Source of the DNA: Myxococcota bacterium
Lineage (GTDB): Bacteria; Myxococcota_A; Polyangia; HGW-17
Length of the DNA stretch: 15,306 nucleotides
Reading direction: 5' to 3'
Assembly: GCA_018821745.1 (NCBI GenBank)
Contig: JAHJLU010000275.1
Coordinates: forward strand, 1-15,306
Part shown: one piece after another, positions 6,156-13,280 of the stretch
How the letters are laid out: each line of letters starts with the position of its first letter
Numbering within the stretch: the stretch's first letter is position 1
Made by a program: the position numbers and the translations under genes
The notes under the pieces: generated by a model
The model's database searches: none
The model's input: only the letters and a program-made list of their open reading frames with translations
What the model was told of the DNA's origin: nothing

Positions 6156-6539
6156 GTGGTTTCGAGGAGCGTTCGGGTCTCCTTTTATGGACCAAAACTG
6201 CCGATTGTGCTGGTGGTGCTGGGTGCACCGCCCATGGAAACAAAAAATGGAAGCGTCAAGTATTTTAAAGACATGGAAACCCTCAAACGGGCCTATACGC
6301 TTGAAGATGTGCTGATTCACAAGGTGATTCCCACCGCCTCGGTCATGGGCAAGCTCGAGCTTTCATCACTCCGGGGAGGCAACGGGTATCGGTTCTGTCG
6401 GTGTTGCTCCATCCAGCCACCACTCTCCCCTCGGGATCAAACTCCGTTTTATCGAGGTGACCTCTGGGGCCGCTTGGCGTACCTGACGAGTGTCCTCCCG
6501 TGGTGTTGGGTCAGAAACGGAAGCCGACACCGGCGCTGA
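6156..6539 (+). CDS. Doubtful small ORF with a hydrophobic segment
   Basis: A 127-codon frame that would start with GTG at 6156, with GGGAGGA ending about 9 nt upstream. The first 70 residues look natural (KLPIVLVVLGAPP hydrophobic stretch, then KYFKDMETLKRAYTLEDVLIHKVIP). After about residue 75 the sequence turns Arg/Cys/Trp-rich and improbable, and the end overlaps the 3' end of the porin gene on the other strand. It may be the front part of a broken gene. I do not recognise a family. Confidence 0.3.
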   Translation: MVSRSVRVSFYGPKLPIVLVVLGAPPMETKNGSVKYFKDMETLKRAYTLEDVLIHKVIPTASVMGKLELSSLRGGNGYRFCRCCSIQPPLSPRDQTPFYRGDLWGRLAYLTSVLPWCWVRNGSRHRR

Positions 6540-7689
6540 AGAGATGATCGACCTTCCCCGCGTCGACGGTTTCAAGTCTCGTATAGTCAAGTTTGAGGAC
6601 TGCGTCCTTCTCCAGGTACCATCCGAGCCCCGCGGTGATGGCGCTCCGGTCGCCTCCTGGATCCGCCATTGTGCCATCGAACATGCGAAATTGTGTGTCG
6701 AACCGCTCGAACCTGCCGAAGAGGATGATCCGCTCTGCCTTGACGGGGCGTGTGAGAGTCCTGGGCAGGCTGTAGGCAGCCTCGACGTAGTACCCCAGCA
6801 TGTTTTTGGCGACCTCGGGGTTAAGGGTGGCGCTGTCGGTGAGGAGGGTGTATGCGAGGACACCTTTCATCTCCACACCGGCTATACTAAAGACAAGATC
6901 CGCTGTGAACATGGTGAAATCACTCTCGATGCTGTTGGGGATGCCTTTGTTGCCTGCGTCAACGGGGCCGTGGAAAACGGAACCTCCGATCCGAAGCAGC
7001 TGCCCGTCCTTCTGCAGCCCCGGGAAGGGGGTCGCCTCGAAGCGCCCGACGAGGGTGGGACTGGACGCGAAGCCTGGACGCTCCTTCACGCGCCCGTCGC
7101 GGATACCGTTGGTGGCGCTGAAGGCGCTGCCGTCCAGGGAGGAGACGACCCCAAACGTGTAGTTGAACCACCCCTTAAGTCCGCCACTTACTTCGACGCC
7201 GTCTGGGGACCAGGTTGTGGGGATGATGTACCGGGCCACGAGGGGTCTCTCCACACCATTGAACTTCGTTGGTTCGTGGTCGGTATTGATCAGACCCATG
7301 GGAGCCAGGAAGCGGCCGATGCGAATCCTGAGAAAGGGGTGGAGCTTGATGTCCAGGTTGAACTGCTCAAGGCCGATCTCGCCGCCACTCTCCTTTGAGA
7401 CAAAGGCGTGCTCCATCTCCATCTCGGCATTGAAGCGGACGAATCGGTTGAATTGATACCCGAGATAGACCACAAAGCGGTGGATATCCAGGGCCTCCGG
7501 GACATCTCCTCTCCCGCCATTGAAGTGGAACTCTCCGTAACCTCCTATGGCGAGGCCCGGGGGGCGGAAGGACTGCTCTGACGCGGGCGCCGGGGGAGCG
7601 ACTGGGTGCGCCAAGCTCGACTGCGCCATGGCGACGGCAGGGAGGATAGTAAAGAGAATGAGGAGGATGGCGAAGACGCTCGTTTTCAT
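6511..7689 (-). CDS. Outer-membrane porin, phosphate-selective porin O/P-like
   Basis: A 392-residue outer-membrane beta-barrel. Start ATG 7687-7689 has AGGAG about 6 nt upstream. Residues 1-22 are a Sec signal peptide with cleavage after AMA-Q, then a Pro/Ala linker. The barrel begins at GLAIGGYGEFHFN (about 45). It shows landmarks known from Porin_O_P-type proteins: DIHRFVVYLGYQFN, FNAEMEMEHAF, GLEQFNLDIK, RIGRFLAPMGLIN, HEPTKFNGVERP and IIPTTW. Strands of alternating residues follow to the C-terminal Phe (GVGFRF), the usual BAM signal. Such porins let small, often anionic solutes pass. It starts 62 bp after hemP on the same strand, so the pair is likely one transcript under the operator at 7934-7960. 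That context suggests a role in iron, heme or iron-chelate uptake rather than phosphate; this is inference. Confidence 0.85.
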   Translation of the reverse strand: MKTSVFAILLILFTILPAVAMAQSSLAHPVAPPAPASEQSFRPPGLAIGGYGEFHFNGGRGDVPEALDIHRFVVYLGYQFNRFVRFNAEMEMEHAFVSKESGGEIGLEQFNLDIKLHPFLRIRIGRFLAPMGLINTDHEPTKFNGVERPLVARYIIPTTWSPDGVEVSGGLKGWFNYTFGVVSSLDGSAFSATNGIRDGRVKERPGFASSPTLVGRFEATPFPGLQKDGQLLRIGGSVFHGPVDAGNKGIPNSIESDFTMFTADLVFSIAGVEMKGVLAYTLLTDSATLNPEVAKNMLGYYVEAAYSLPRTLTRPVKAERIILFGRFERFDTQFRMFDGTMADPGGDRSAITAGLGWYLEKDAVLKLDYTRLETVDAGKVDHLFSAGVGFRF

Positions 7690-7751
7690 AGGTGCTCCTG
7701 ATGGTTATGGCTGGCTGGCTATGAAAAAAGCGGTGCTGGCTTGCCGAGTGA

Positions 7752-7904
7752 TCAGTTGAGGATCAGTTTGCCGCTCCTCGTGATGAGGAGCGTGTATTGG
7801 CGGTCGTTGTGGATGATAGTCACTCTCGTGGCGCCGTTGAAGAGGGCGCGGGCGTCGATGGGGTCGGGACGGCTCGGTTCTGGATGAGTGGGCGTTGTCG
7901 GCAT
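7752..7904 (-). CDS. hemP: Hemin uptake protein HemP family
   Basis: A 50-residue protein, too short for many gene callers. ATG 7902-7904 follows GGAGG with a 5-nt gap. A Pro/Thr-rich head (MPTTPTHPEPSRPDP) is followed by the HemP signature: LFNGATRVTIIHNDRQY, then TLLITRSGKLILN at the C-terminus. The family pattern is an L-F-x-G-x-x-x-x-x-I-x-H-x-x-x-x-Y core and a K-L-I-L end. In other bacteria HemP/HmuP is encoded beside a heme receptor and is needed for heme uptake or for expression of that receptor. Here the next gene is a porin, not a TonB-dependent receptor, which is unusual. The promoter is covered by a dyad that would suit an iron-responsive repressor. Confidence 0.85.
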   Translation of the reverse strand: MPTTPTHPEPSRPDPIDARALFNGATRVTIIHNDRQYTLLITRSGKLILN

Positions 7905-7933
7905 GGGTACCTCCAGTCGTGTTATACCTAGCT

Positions 7934-7966
7934 CTCGTTGTTAGTCTAGTCTAACACGAGTGTCAA
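7934..7966 (-). promoter_or_regulatory. hemP-porin promoter with an embedded metalloregulator-like operator
   Basis: On the minus strand TTGACA (7961-7966) and TAACAA (7938-7943) are 17 bp apart. A dyad, CTCGT-(T)-GTTAG-TCTAGT-CTAAC-ACGAG (7934-7960, one bulged T), fills the spacer and covers the -10. The core GTTAG-N6-CTAAC with a central CTAG resembles DtxR/IdeR/MntR-type half-sites (TTAG/CTAA words) more than a classical Fur box, but the spacing is not the textbook one. A protein bound here would block RNA polymerase. Confidence 0.6.
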
Positions 7967-8067
7967 GCCCCTCATCCAATTATTTGCCGCGAGACCGCTC
8001 GCTCGCCTTGAGAGAGTCATCAATCACACTCCCGCCTGGGCACCGCAATTTTTCTCCAATCTGTGCA

Positions 8068-8096
8068 TTGACAGGCCGCAATTTCACAGGGATAGT
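8068..8096 (+). promoter_or_regulatory. Sigma-70-like promoter of the GH13 gene
   Basis: TTGACA (8068-8073), a 17-bp spacer and GATAGT (8091-8096) lie just upstream of GGAGG and ATG 8116, giving a leader of about 13 nt. The word CCGCAATTT occurs at 8043-8051 and again at 8076-8084, 33 bp apart, once upstream of the -35 and once in the spacer. It could be a regulator half-site. Confidence 0.55.
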
Positions 8097-8115
8097 CACC
8101 ACTGGAGGCGAAATC

Positions 8116-10878
8116 ATGCGTGCAAATTTTTATGGGCCATTCATTCTTGCTGTGCTGCTGTCCCTGGTTATCCTCGGCTGTGACGATGACGACAGCAACA
8201 ACCTCAACAACGCCACCTGCGGCAATGACCTCATCGAGACCGGTGAGGCATGCGACGGCCTGGAGCTGGGCAGTGGCAACTGCGAGAGCCTGGGTCAGGG
8301 CTTCACCGGCGGCACCCTCTCCTGTGACGGCGACTGCCAGTACGATACCTCCGGCTGCACCAGCACCTGCACCAACGCCTGCGAGAACAGCATCCGCGCG
8401 TGCAACGGGAATACCCTTCGCGTCTGTGAGGTGAACCAGGTTACAGGCTGCACCGAGTGGTACGAGACCGACTGCACGCTCACCAGCGGGACCTGCGAGA
8501 TCAGTGGAGAGGTGGCCCAGTGCACGGGAGGCTGCGTCAACGACTGCACCATAGACGACGAGCGCTGCAACACAGCCGGCAGCAGCATTGAGACCTGCGT
8601 GCTGGGCACCACCGGCTGCACCGAGTGGAGCGAGACGGCTTGTCCCGAGGCGGCGCCAAAGTGTGTCATGGACGACGGCGAACCTTCCGCCGGGCCCGTG
8701 TGCATCCTGCTGTGCCCCACGACTTTCGTCTACACCAAGGCCGAGACCATCAGCAACGTGAGGATTGCCGGCGAATGGCAGGGCTTCGATCTCTTGACGG
8801 CCACGACCATGACAGGCCCCGACACCGAGGGGCGCTTCACCGCGACCGTCGACCTGCCTCCAGGTCTGAACGCCTATAAAATCGTCCACCAGGGGGGCAG
8901 CACGTCCGAGCTTTGCTCCTCCGACGGGAGCGGTAACATCTGGTGCATGGATCACACACAGACACGGCGCAAATACGTGGGCGGCACCGAGAACTCCGCC
9001 GTGCTGGTGCCCGACTGCAGCCTGCCCTCGTTTGAAGTAGTCCAGAGCCAGGCGACCTATGGCGGCGGCACAGGGACCTATGACGCCCAGCTCTCTTTTC
9101 TGGATGGCATCGAGGGAAGCGGGCCCGATCTCACCGGATACGAGGCCACTCTCACCAAAGACTTCACCTCCAGGGCACTCACGGGCAGTGAGCTGGTTGT
9201 GGCGGTTGACGGCAGCGTCACGGTGGCGCTCTCGGGACTCAATACCGGAAAGTACAAGATCACCCTGAGCCCCAGGACCCTCAGTGGCAAGGCAGGCGAA
9301 CCCACGAGGCTCATCTTCTGGGTCGAGGAGGAGGAGTTCTCCTGGGATGGGGCGCTGGTCTATATGGTCATGACCGACCGCTTCATCGATGGCGATTCCT
9401 CCAACAACCCCGGTCCCACCCCCGGAGCCGAAGCAACCGGTGATTTCTACGGCGGAGATCTGGCAGGTCTCGCGGCCGCGATCAGCGACGGCACACTGGA
9501 CGCCCTGGGTGTGCGGGCCATCTGGCTCAGCCCGTTTCAGACCAACCCCAATGGGGCCTATCTCGCGGCCGACGGCGTCCATCAGGTCACCGGTTACCAT
9601 GGCTACTGGCCCATCAAGGCCAGGGAAGTGGATCCTCGGCTCGGAGGAGAGCAGGCCCTGCGCCAGGTGGTAATCGCGGCCCATGCCCACGGCATCCGCA
9701 TTCTGCAGGACTATGTACTCAACCATGTCCATGAGGATCATGAATATAACCTCTCCCACCCCGAGTGGTTCCGCACGGGCTGTGTGTGCGGCACACAGAA
9801 CTGCGACTGGACGGAGCACGCCCTCGACTGCATGTTCCAAAGCTATCTCCCCGATATCAACCACACGGTGATGGCGGCCAACAACCAGTTCGTGGCCGAC
9901 GCGATCTGGTGGCTTGACGATTTCGACCTGGACGGCCTGCGGGTCGACGCGGTGAAGCACGTGGAGGAGATAGCCACCCGCAACCTGTCGGCGGCGGTCC
10001 GGGAGACCTTCGAGGCCGCGGGGACGCGCTACTTTCTCATGGGCGAGACCGCCATGGGCTGGAGCGACTGCGCCGATCCCTGCAATGACGAGAACTACAA
10101 CACCATCTCCAAGTATATTGGCCCCCAGGGACTTGACGGTCAGTTCGACTTCGTGCTGTACCACGGCGTCTCTTACCGGACCTTCGCCTATGGAGACCAG
10201 GGGATGCTCCACGCGGACTACTGGCTCCAGCACGGCCTGTCAAAATGGCCCGAGGGGGCGGTGATGACCCCCTATATCGGCAGCCACGATACGGCCCGGT
10301 TCGCCTCAATGGCCGACTATCGCGGGCAGGATTCAGCCCATGACCGCGGCATAGTGAATAATCAGTGGTCCAATATTGCGGCCGCTCCGACCGATGCGGA
10401 GCCCTACCGCCGACTGCGGGTGGGGATGACCTGGCTCATGGGTCTGCCGGGAGCGCCGCTCCTCTACTACGGCGACGAGTACGGTCAATGGGGGGGCGTG
10501 GATCCCAACAACCGCATGATGTGGCGCTCCAGTGGCGCCCTCTCCGCCGATGAACAGGAGACCCTCACCTATCTCCAGAAGCTGGGGACCGCCCGGCGAA
10601 ACCTGAGGGCTTTTCACCACGGCGATTACGTCTCCCTGGGGGCCACAGAAGATACTCTGGTCTTCGCCCGCCATATCACCGCCACCGGTGAGGTGGCGAT
10701 CGTCGGTCTCACACGGGCGGGCACTGCTCAGGCCACCGTGGTCTCCGTCGCGTCCCTGGGCCTGACCGCGGGCACAGTGCTGCACGATCAGTTGAGCAAC
10801 TATTCTGTGACCGTGGCCGGCGATCTCACCGTCACCATCGATATCCCCGCCAGCAGCGGCGTCATCCTTGCTCCATAA
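8116..10878 (+). CDS. Surface lipoprotein alpha-amylase (GH13)
   Basis: A 920-residue lipoprotein glycoside hydrolase. ATG 8116 is chosen over upstream in-frame starts because GGAGG lies 7 nt before it and a lipoprotein signal follows (lipid Cys22 in VILGC, then DDDDS). Residues 35-70 are a CGNDLIETGEACDG-type Cys motif; 75-200 hold two Cys repeats sharing TGCTEW-x-ET-x-C. From about 204 comes an E-set/CBM48-like carbohydrate-binding domain (FVYTKAE, RIAGEWQGF), then a second beta domain (305-410). The GH13 barrel (about 412-830) has all four regions: DYVLNH (532-537), GLRVDAVKH with nucleophile Asp611, MGETAMG with acid/base Glu644, and GSHD with Asp725. A C-terminal beta domain closes it. 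It should cut alpha-1,4-glucans outside the cell. The exact GH13 subfamily is not clear. Confidence 0.93.
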   Translation: MRANFYGPFILAVLLSLVILGCDDDDSNNLNNATCGNDLIETGEACDGLELGSGNCESLGQGFTGGTLSCDGDCQYDTSGCTSTCTNACENSIRACNGNTLRVCEVNQVTGCTEWYETDCTLTSGTCEISGEVAQCTGGCVNDCTIDDERCNTAGSSIETCVLGTTGCTEWSETACPEAAPKCVMDDGEPSAGPVCILLCPTTFVYTKAETISNVRIAGEWQGFDLLTATTMTGPDTEGRFTATVDLPPGLNAYKIVHQGGSTSELCSSDGSGNIWCMDHTQTRRKYVGGTENSAVLVPDCSLPSFEVVQSQATYGGGTGTYDAQLSFLDGIEGSGPDLTGYEATLTKDFTSRALTGSELVVAVDGSVTVALSGLNTGKYKITLSPRTLSGKAGEPTRLIFWVEEEEFSWDGALVYMVMTDRFIDGDSSNNPGPTPGAEATGDFYGGDLAGLAAAISDGTLDALGVRAIWLSPFQTNPNGAYLAADGVHQVTGYHGYWPIKAREVDPRLGGEQALRQVVIAAHAHGIRILQDYVLNHVHEDHEYNLSHPEWFRTGCVCGTQNCDWTEHALDCMFQSYLPDINHTVMAANNQFVADAIWWLDDFDLDGLRVDAVKHVEEIATRNLSAAVRETFEAAGTRYFLMGETAMGWSDCADPCNDENYNTISKYIGPQGLDGQFDFVLYHGVSYRTFAYGDQGMLHADYWLQHGLSKWPEGAVMTPYIGSHDTARFASMADYRGQDSAHDRGIVNNQWSNIAAAPTDAEPYRRLRVGMTWLMGLPGAPLLYYGDEYGQWGGVDPNNRMMWRSSGALSADEQETLTYLQKLGTARRNLRAFHHGDYVSLGATEDTLVFARHITATGEVAIVGLTRAGTAQATVVSVASLGLTAGTVLHDQLSNYSVTVAGDLTVTIDIPASSGVILAP

Positions 10879-11055
10879 GGAATTGTAGAACCTTCAGAAT
10901 TCATTTTTCCCGCAAACTCACCACACACCACAGAAAAAGAAGGCCACCCGAGCAAAGGGGAATGATCCGGACCTGCCCCGTGGATTAAGGCAGGATGATT
11001 GATGCAGCAGTGGCAGAGCCTCTCGGATTACCCAGCTCTCTCCCCACAACGGCGC

Positions 11056-11679
11056 CTATAATTTCGGTGATGTCATCGCCCAGATCTTTTTGTTCACGGG
11101 GAATCCCTTTGGTTTCCAGTCCCAGTCAAAGGTGCCGCCGGGGATTTGCTTGCCTTTTTCCCCCGCCTTGGCCACAGCCAGCAGGAATCTGTACAGGGGA
11201 TCAAAATCCTTATGGGAGTCGTTGGCCCACTTCCCCACGGCGTGCATCTTTTTACCCCTGCTAATATAGATCACGGGGCGAGCCTCGTCGGGAACGCCGG
11301 AGCGGTCTTTTGTCTTCATGGTAAAAAATGCGTGTTTACCGATGAGTGCGATGAGGGTGTCGCGCTCTTTTTGGGAGAGCATAAAAGAGTACCGGGTCGC
11401 CTGCAGCCCCTTCTGTCCCGCGGTCGGATGTTTTACAAACTGACAAACACCCGCTCCATCGGGGGAAATCCATAAAGCGGTCCCGCCCCACAGCCCCTGA
11501 ATATCCCAGAGCACAACCTGTCCATGCTGCTTGAGAGTATCCTCTCGGCCCTGCCCCGCGGGCGTGCCCTTTCCATCGAGGGTTTGGAGGGCTACTTCCT
11601 TCTCCCGGACCTTGGAATTTTTACTCTGAGCACACCCGAAAAAGGCTCCAACGAACACCAGCAGATAGATTATTCTCAT
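11056..11679 (-). CDS. Lipoprotein, hypothetical
   Basis: A 207-residue predicted lipoprotein. ATG 11677-11679 is preceded by GGAGG 6-10 nt upstream; 22 further in-frame codons upstream are promoter sequence. The signal MRIIYLLVFVGAFFGC puts the lipid Cys at residue 16. A polar linker (17-55) leads to a domain that begins VVLWDIQGLWGGTALWISPDGAG, a strand-rich pattern. It then has ERDTLIALIGKHAFFTM and a lysine-rich end (WDWKPKGFPVNKK). The middle part, with a helix followed by 'F..M..KDRSGVPDEARPVIYI', resembles small secreted proteins with a substrate-like beta sheet, but I cannot name a family. It sits alone between two plus-strand genes and has two matching dyads over its promoter. Confidence 0.75.
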   Translation of the reverse strand: MRIIYLLVFVGAFFGCAQSKNSKVREKEVALQTLDGKGTPAGQGREDTLKQHGQVVLWDIQGLWGGTALWISPDGAGVCQFVKHPTAGQKGLQATRYSFMLSQKERDTLIALIGKHAFFTMKTKDRSGVPDEARPVIYISRGKKMHAVGKWANDSHKDFDPLYRFLLAVAKAGEKGKQIPGGTFDWDWKPKGFPVNKKIWAMTSPKL

Positions 11680-11705
11680 GCGTTTCCTCCTGAGAGACGA
11701 TGCGC

Positions 11706-11757
11706 ACAATTCACCTATTGTCGCATGCACATGATCCCAGAACAATCTTTACATTGT
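11706..11757 (-). promoter_or_regulatory. Promoter of the lipoprotein gene, with twin ACAAT-N6-ATTGT dyads
   Basis: Two dyads with the same half-sites and spacing: ACAAT-TCACCT-ATTGT (11706-11721) and ACAAT-CTTTAC-ATTGT (11742-11757, arms extend to 6 bp). They are 36 bp apart. On the minus strand a -35 TTGTTC (11740-11745) and a -10 GACAAT (11717-11722) are 17 bp apart, and each is overlapped by one dyad. The 5-6-5 geometry is that of a dimeric helix-turn-helix site of the CRP/FNR type, although the half-site words differ. Confidence 0.5.
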
Positions 11758-11803
11758 TTTTGCCAGATTGCGAATCCCCCGCCACCCGGAGGGTAAAAAT
11801 GCT

Positions 11804-11832
11804 TCGGCCTGTCCCACGGACTCTGCTATAGT
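11804..11832 (+). promoter_or_regulatory. Possible leaderless promoter of the large lipoprotein
   Basis: TATAGT at 11827-11832 lies only 8 nt before the ATG at 11841, with a weak -35 (TTCGGC, about 11803-11808). Transcription would begin at or next to the ATG. This fits with the lack of a ribosome site there. Confidence 0.35.
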
Positions 11833-11840
11833 GAATTATC

Positions 11841-13199
11841 ATGATTAAAACAACCATATTACACATTGAAGTTATAACTGTTTTTCTGATGCTCCTGATC
11901 TTCGCTGGATGTTCGGACAAGGAAGACTGCAGCAACTCCGTCGACGACGACGGGAACGGCGAGATGGACTGCTATGACATCGGTTGCGCCTTCACGAAAG
12001 CCTGTGAACTGAATACAAACGACCGCTCCGTCGCATCGTCACTACACACAATATTGGGTGAAGAAAACAAAATCGAATTGGACTCCCTGGGAAATGTGTA
12101 CCTCTGCTATCAGCCTGAGTACTACGATTATCAGATCCAAAAATTTGATAAAAACCTCAATCGGCTCTGGTTCACCAGTGTAAAAGGGTGTTCAGGATTT
12201 GTTCTCTCCGATGATGAGACCGCTCTCTTTCATTCCCAGTGGACCTCGGGTGGAGTGTATGAGCACACTGTCCGGAGCCCAGCCACCGGGCAGGTAATGG
12301 CCCATGCCCTGATCACCTATCCCACCGATGCAAATACCATCCTTCCCTTCACCCGCTATAAAAACGGCCGATTTTACATGGTCTCCCTCGCTGAGGTGGA
12401 CACCCCGGGTGAATCCTACCGATATGACTCGTTTCTGTATATTCAAATTTACGATTCCCAGCTCAACGAGGTGACCCGCGTTGGCCACAAATTCGTTGAT
12501 GTTACCGGAAAAAACGGGTACCTCGGTCTCAAGGACGTGGCCATCATGGACGATGGACGGATCGCCATCATCGGGTACGGCAAGGACGGTTACCTCGGGG
12601 GCACACTCGTAGAAAACGATGATCTGATTGCCAGTTTCAATATTCAGGGAACCCTGCTTCATGCAAAAACTTTCACCACCACGACCTGCATGAATAACAC
12701 TTGCACCATCACTTCCTCGGGCACCAGGATTGTCGCATCAAAAACCGACAATAGAATCGATATTTATTCCACTGATCTGGCTTTCCTCGATCAACTCTCC
12801 GTGGTACACCCTTTTTCCGCTGAGCTGCGGTTTCGCCCCCTGCATATGGTTGGCAATACCATCTTTCTGGGGGGCACGGCCACTGTGGGAGAGTGGAGCA
12901 ACGGGTTCAATGGACCGATTCCTCTCATCGGCCAATACAGCCTGGTCACCCATACGCTCGAGTGGAGCAAACTGCTGTGGACCTACTATCCATCCGACGA
13001 CGGCTACTATTCCAATGTTTCTCTTGATACCATTCAACTCATCAGTCGCGGGAACCATATCCTCTGGTCCGGCAGCTCCTTCCATCCCTATTTTCCCAGT
13101 GACGAACGCGTTTATGAAAATAGGTGGATCGAATACACTTCCATGGCACTCTTTGACACTTCCCCCCCAGAGGGATACAGTGGACGCCTCTATCGGTAG
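11841..13199 (+). CDS. Large lipoprotein with a metal-binding-type motif, possible beta-propeller
   Basis: A 452-residue predicted lipoprotein. The hydrophobic signal ends in IFAGC with the lipid Cys at 24. Residues 28-49 (EDCSNSVDDDGNGEMDCYDIGC) match the Asp-rich, Cys-flanked motif C-x-N-x-V-D-D-D-G-N-G-x-x-D-C known from MopE-like and many myxobacterial surface proteins, where it is proposed to bind calcium. The rest is strand-rich with recurring blocks of the type 'D-x-x-G-N-V-Y-L', 'IQKFDKNLNRLWF', 'DVAIMDDGRIAIIGYGKDGYLGG' and 'NTIFLGGTATVG'. This is what repeat-propeller proteins of the SBBP or WD-like sort show, perhaps 6-7 blades. No catalytic motif is seen. It may bind a sugar or a partner protein. 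The GH31 gene begins 81 bp downstream on the same strand, so the two may be co-transcribed. Confidence 0.75.
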   Translation: MIKTTILHIEVITVFLMLLIFAGCSDKEDCSNSVDDDGNGEMDCYDIGCAFTKACELNTNDRSVASSLHTILGEENKIELDSLGNVYLCYQPEYYDYQIQKFDKNLNRLWFTSVKGCSGFVLSDDETALFHSQWTSGGVYEHTVRSPATGQVMAHALITYPTDANTILPFTRYKNGRFYMVSLAEVDTPGESYRYDSFLYIQIYDSQLNEVTRVGHKFVDVTGKNGYLGLKDVAIMDDGRIAIIGYGKDGYLGGTLVENDDLIASFNIQGTLLHAKTFTTTTCMNNTCTITSSGTRIVASKTDNRIDIYSTDLAFLDQLSVVHPFSAELRFRPLHMVGNTIFLGGTATVGEWSNGFNGPIPLIGQYSLVTHTLEWSKLLWTYYPSDDGYYSNVSLDTIQLISRGNHILWSGSSFHPYFPSDERVYENRWIEYTSMALFDTSPPEGYSGRLYR

Positions 13200-13280
13200 T
13201 TCACGGCCTCTCCTTGGGCAAACTCGCGGCATCTATGCTTTAACGCATGGAGCCAGAGCCGATGAGAAGGGGCTTTGCCC

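Noticed and set aside
6490..7398. A 302-codon plus-strand frame opposite the porin
   Set aside because: The porin on the minus strand has a signal peptide, family motifs and a C-terminal Phe; the plus frame has none and starts inside the porin's end.
7690..7751. A T-run after a GC-rich stretch between hemP and the porin as a terminator
   Set aside because: The stem before the T6 run is only about three base pairs, so read-through into the porin is more likely.
8020..10233. A 737-codon minus-strand open frame opposite the amylase gene
   Set aside because: It is a shadow of the high GC codon use of the GH13 gene. The plus strand has signal peptide, ribosome site and all catalytic motifs; the minus frame has Val/Gly/Ala-rich, motif-free sequence.
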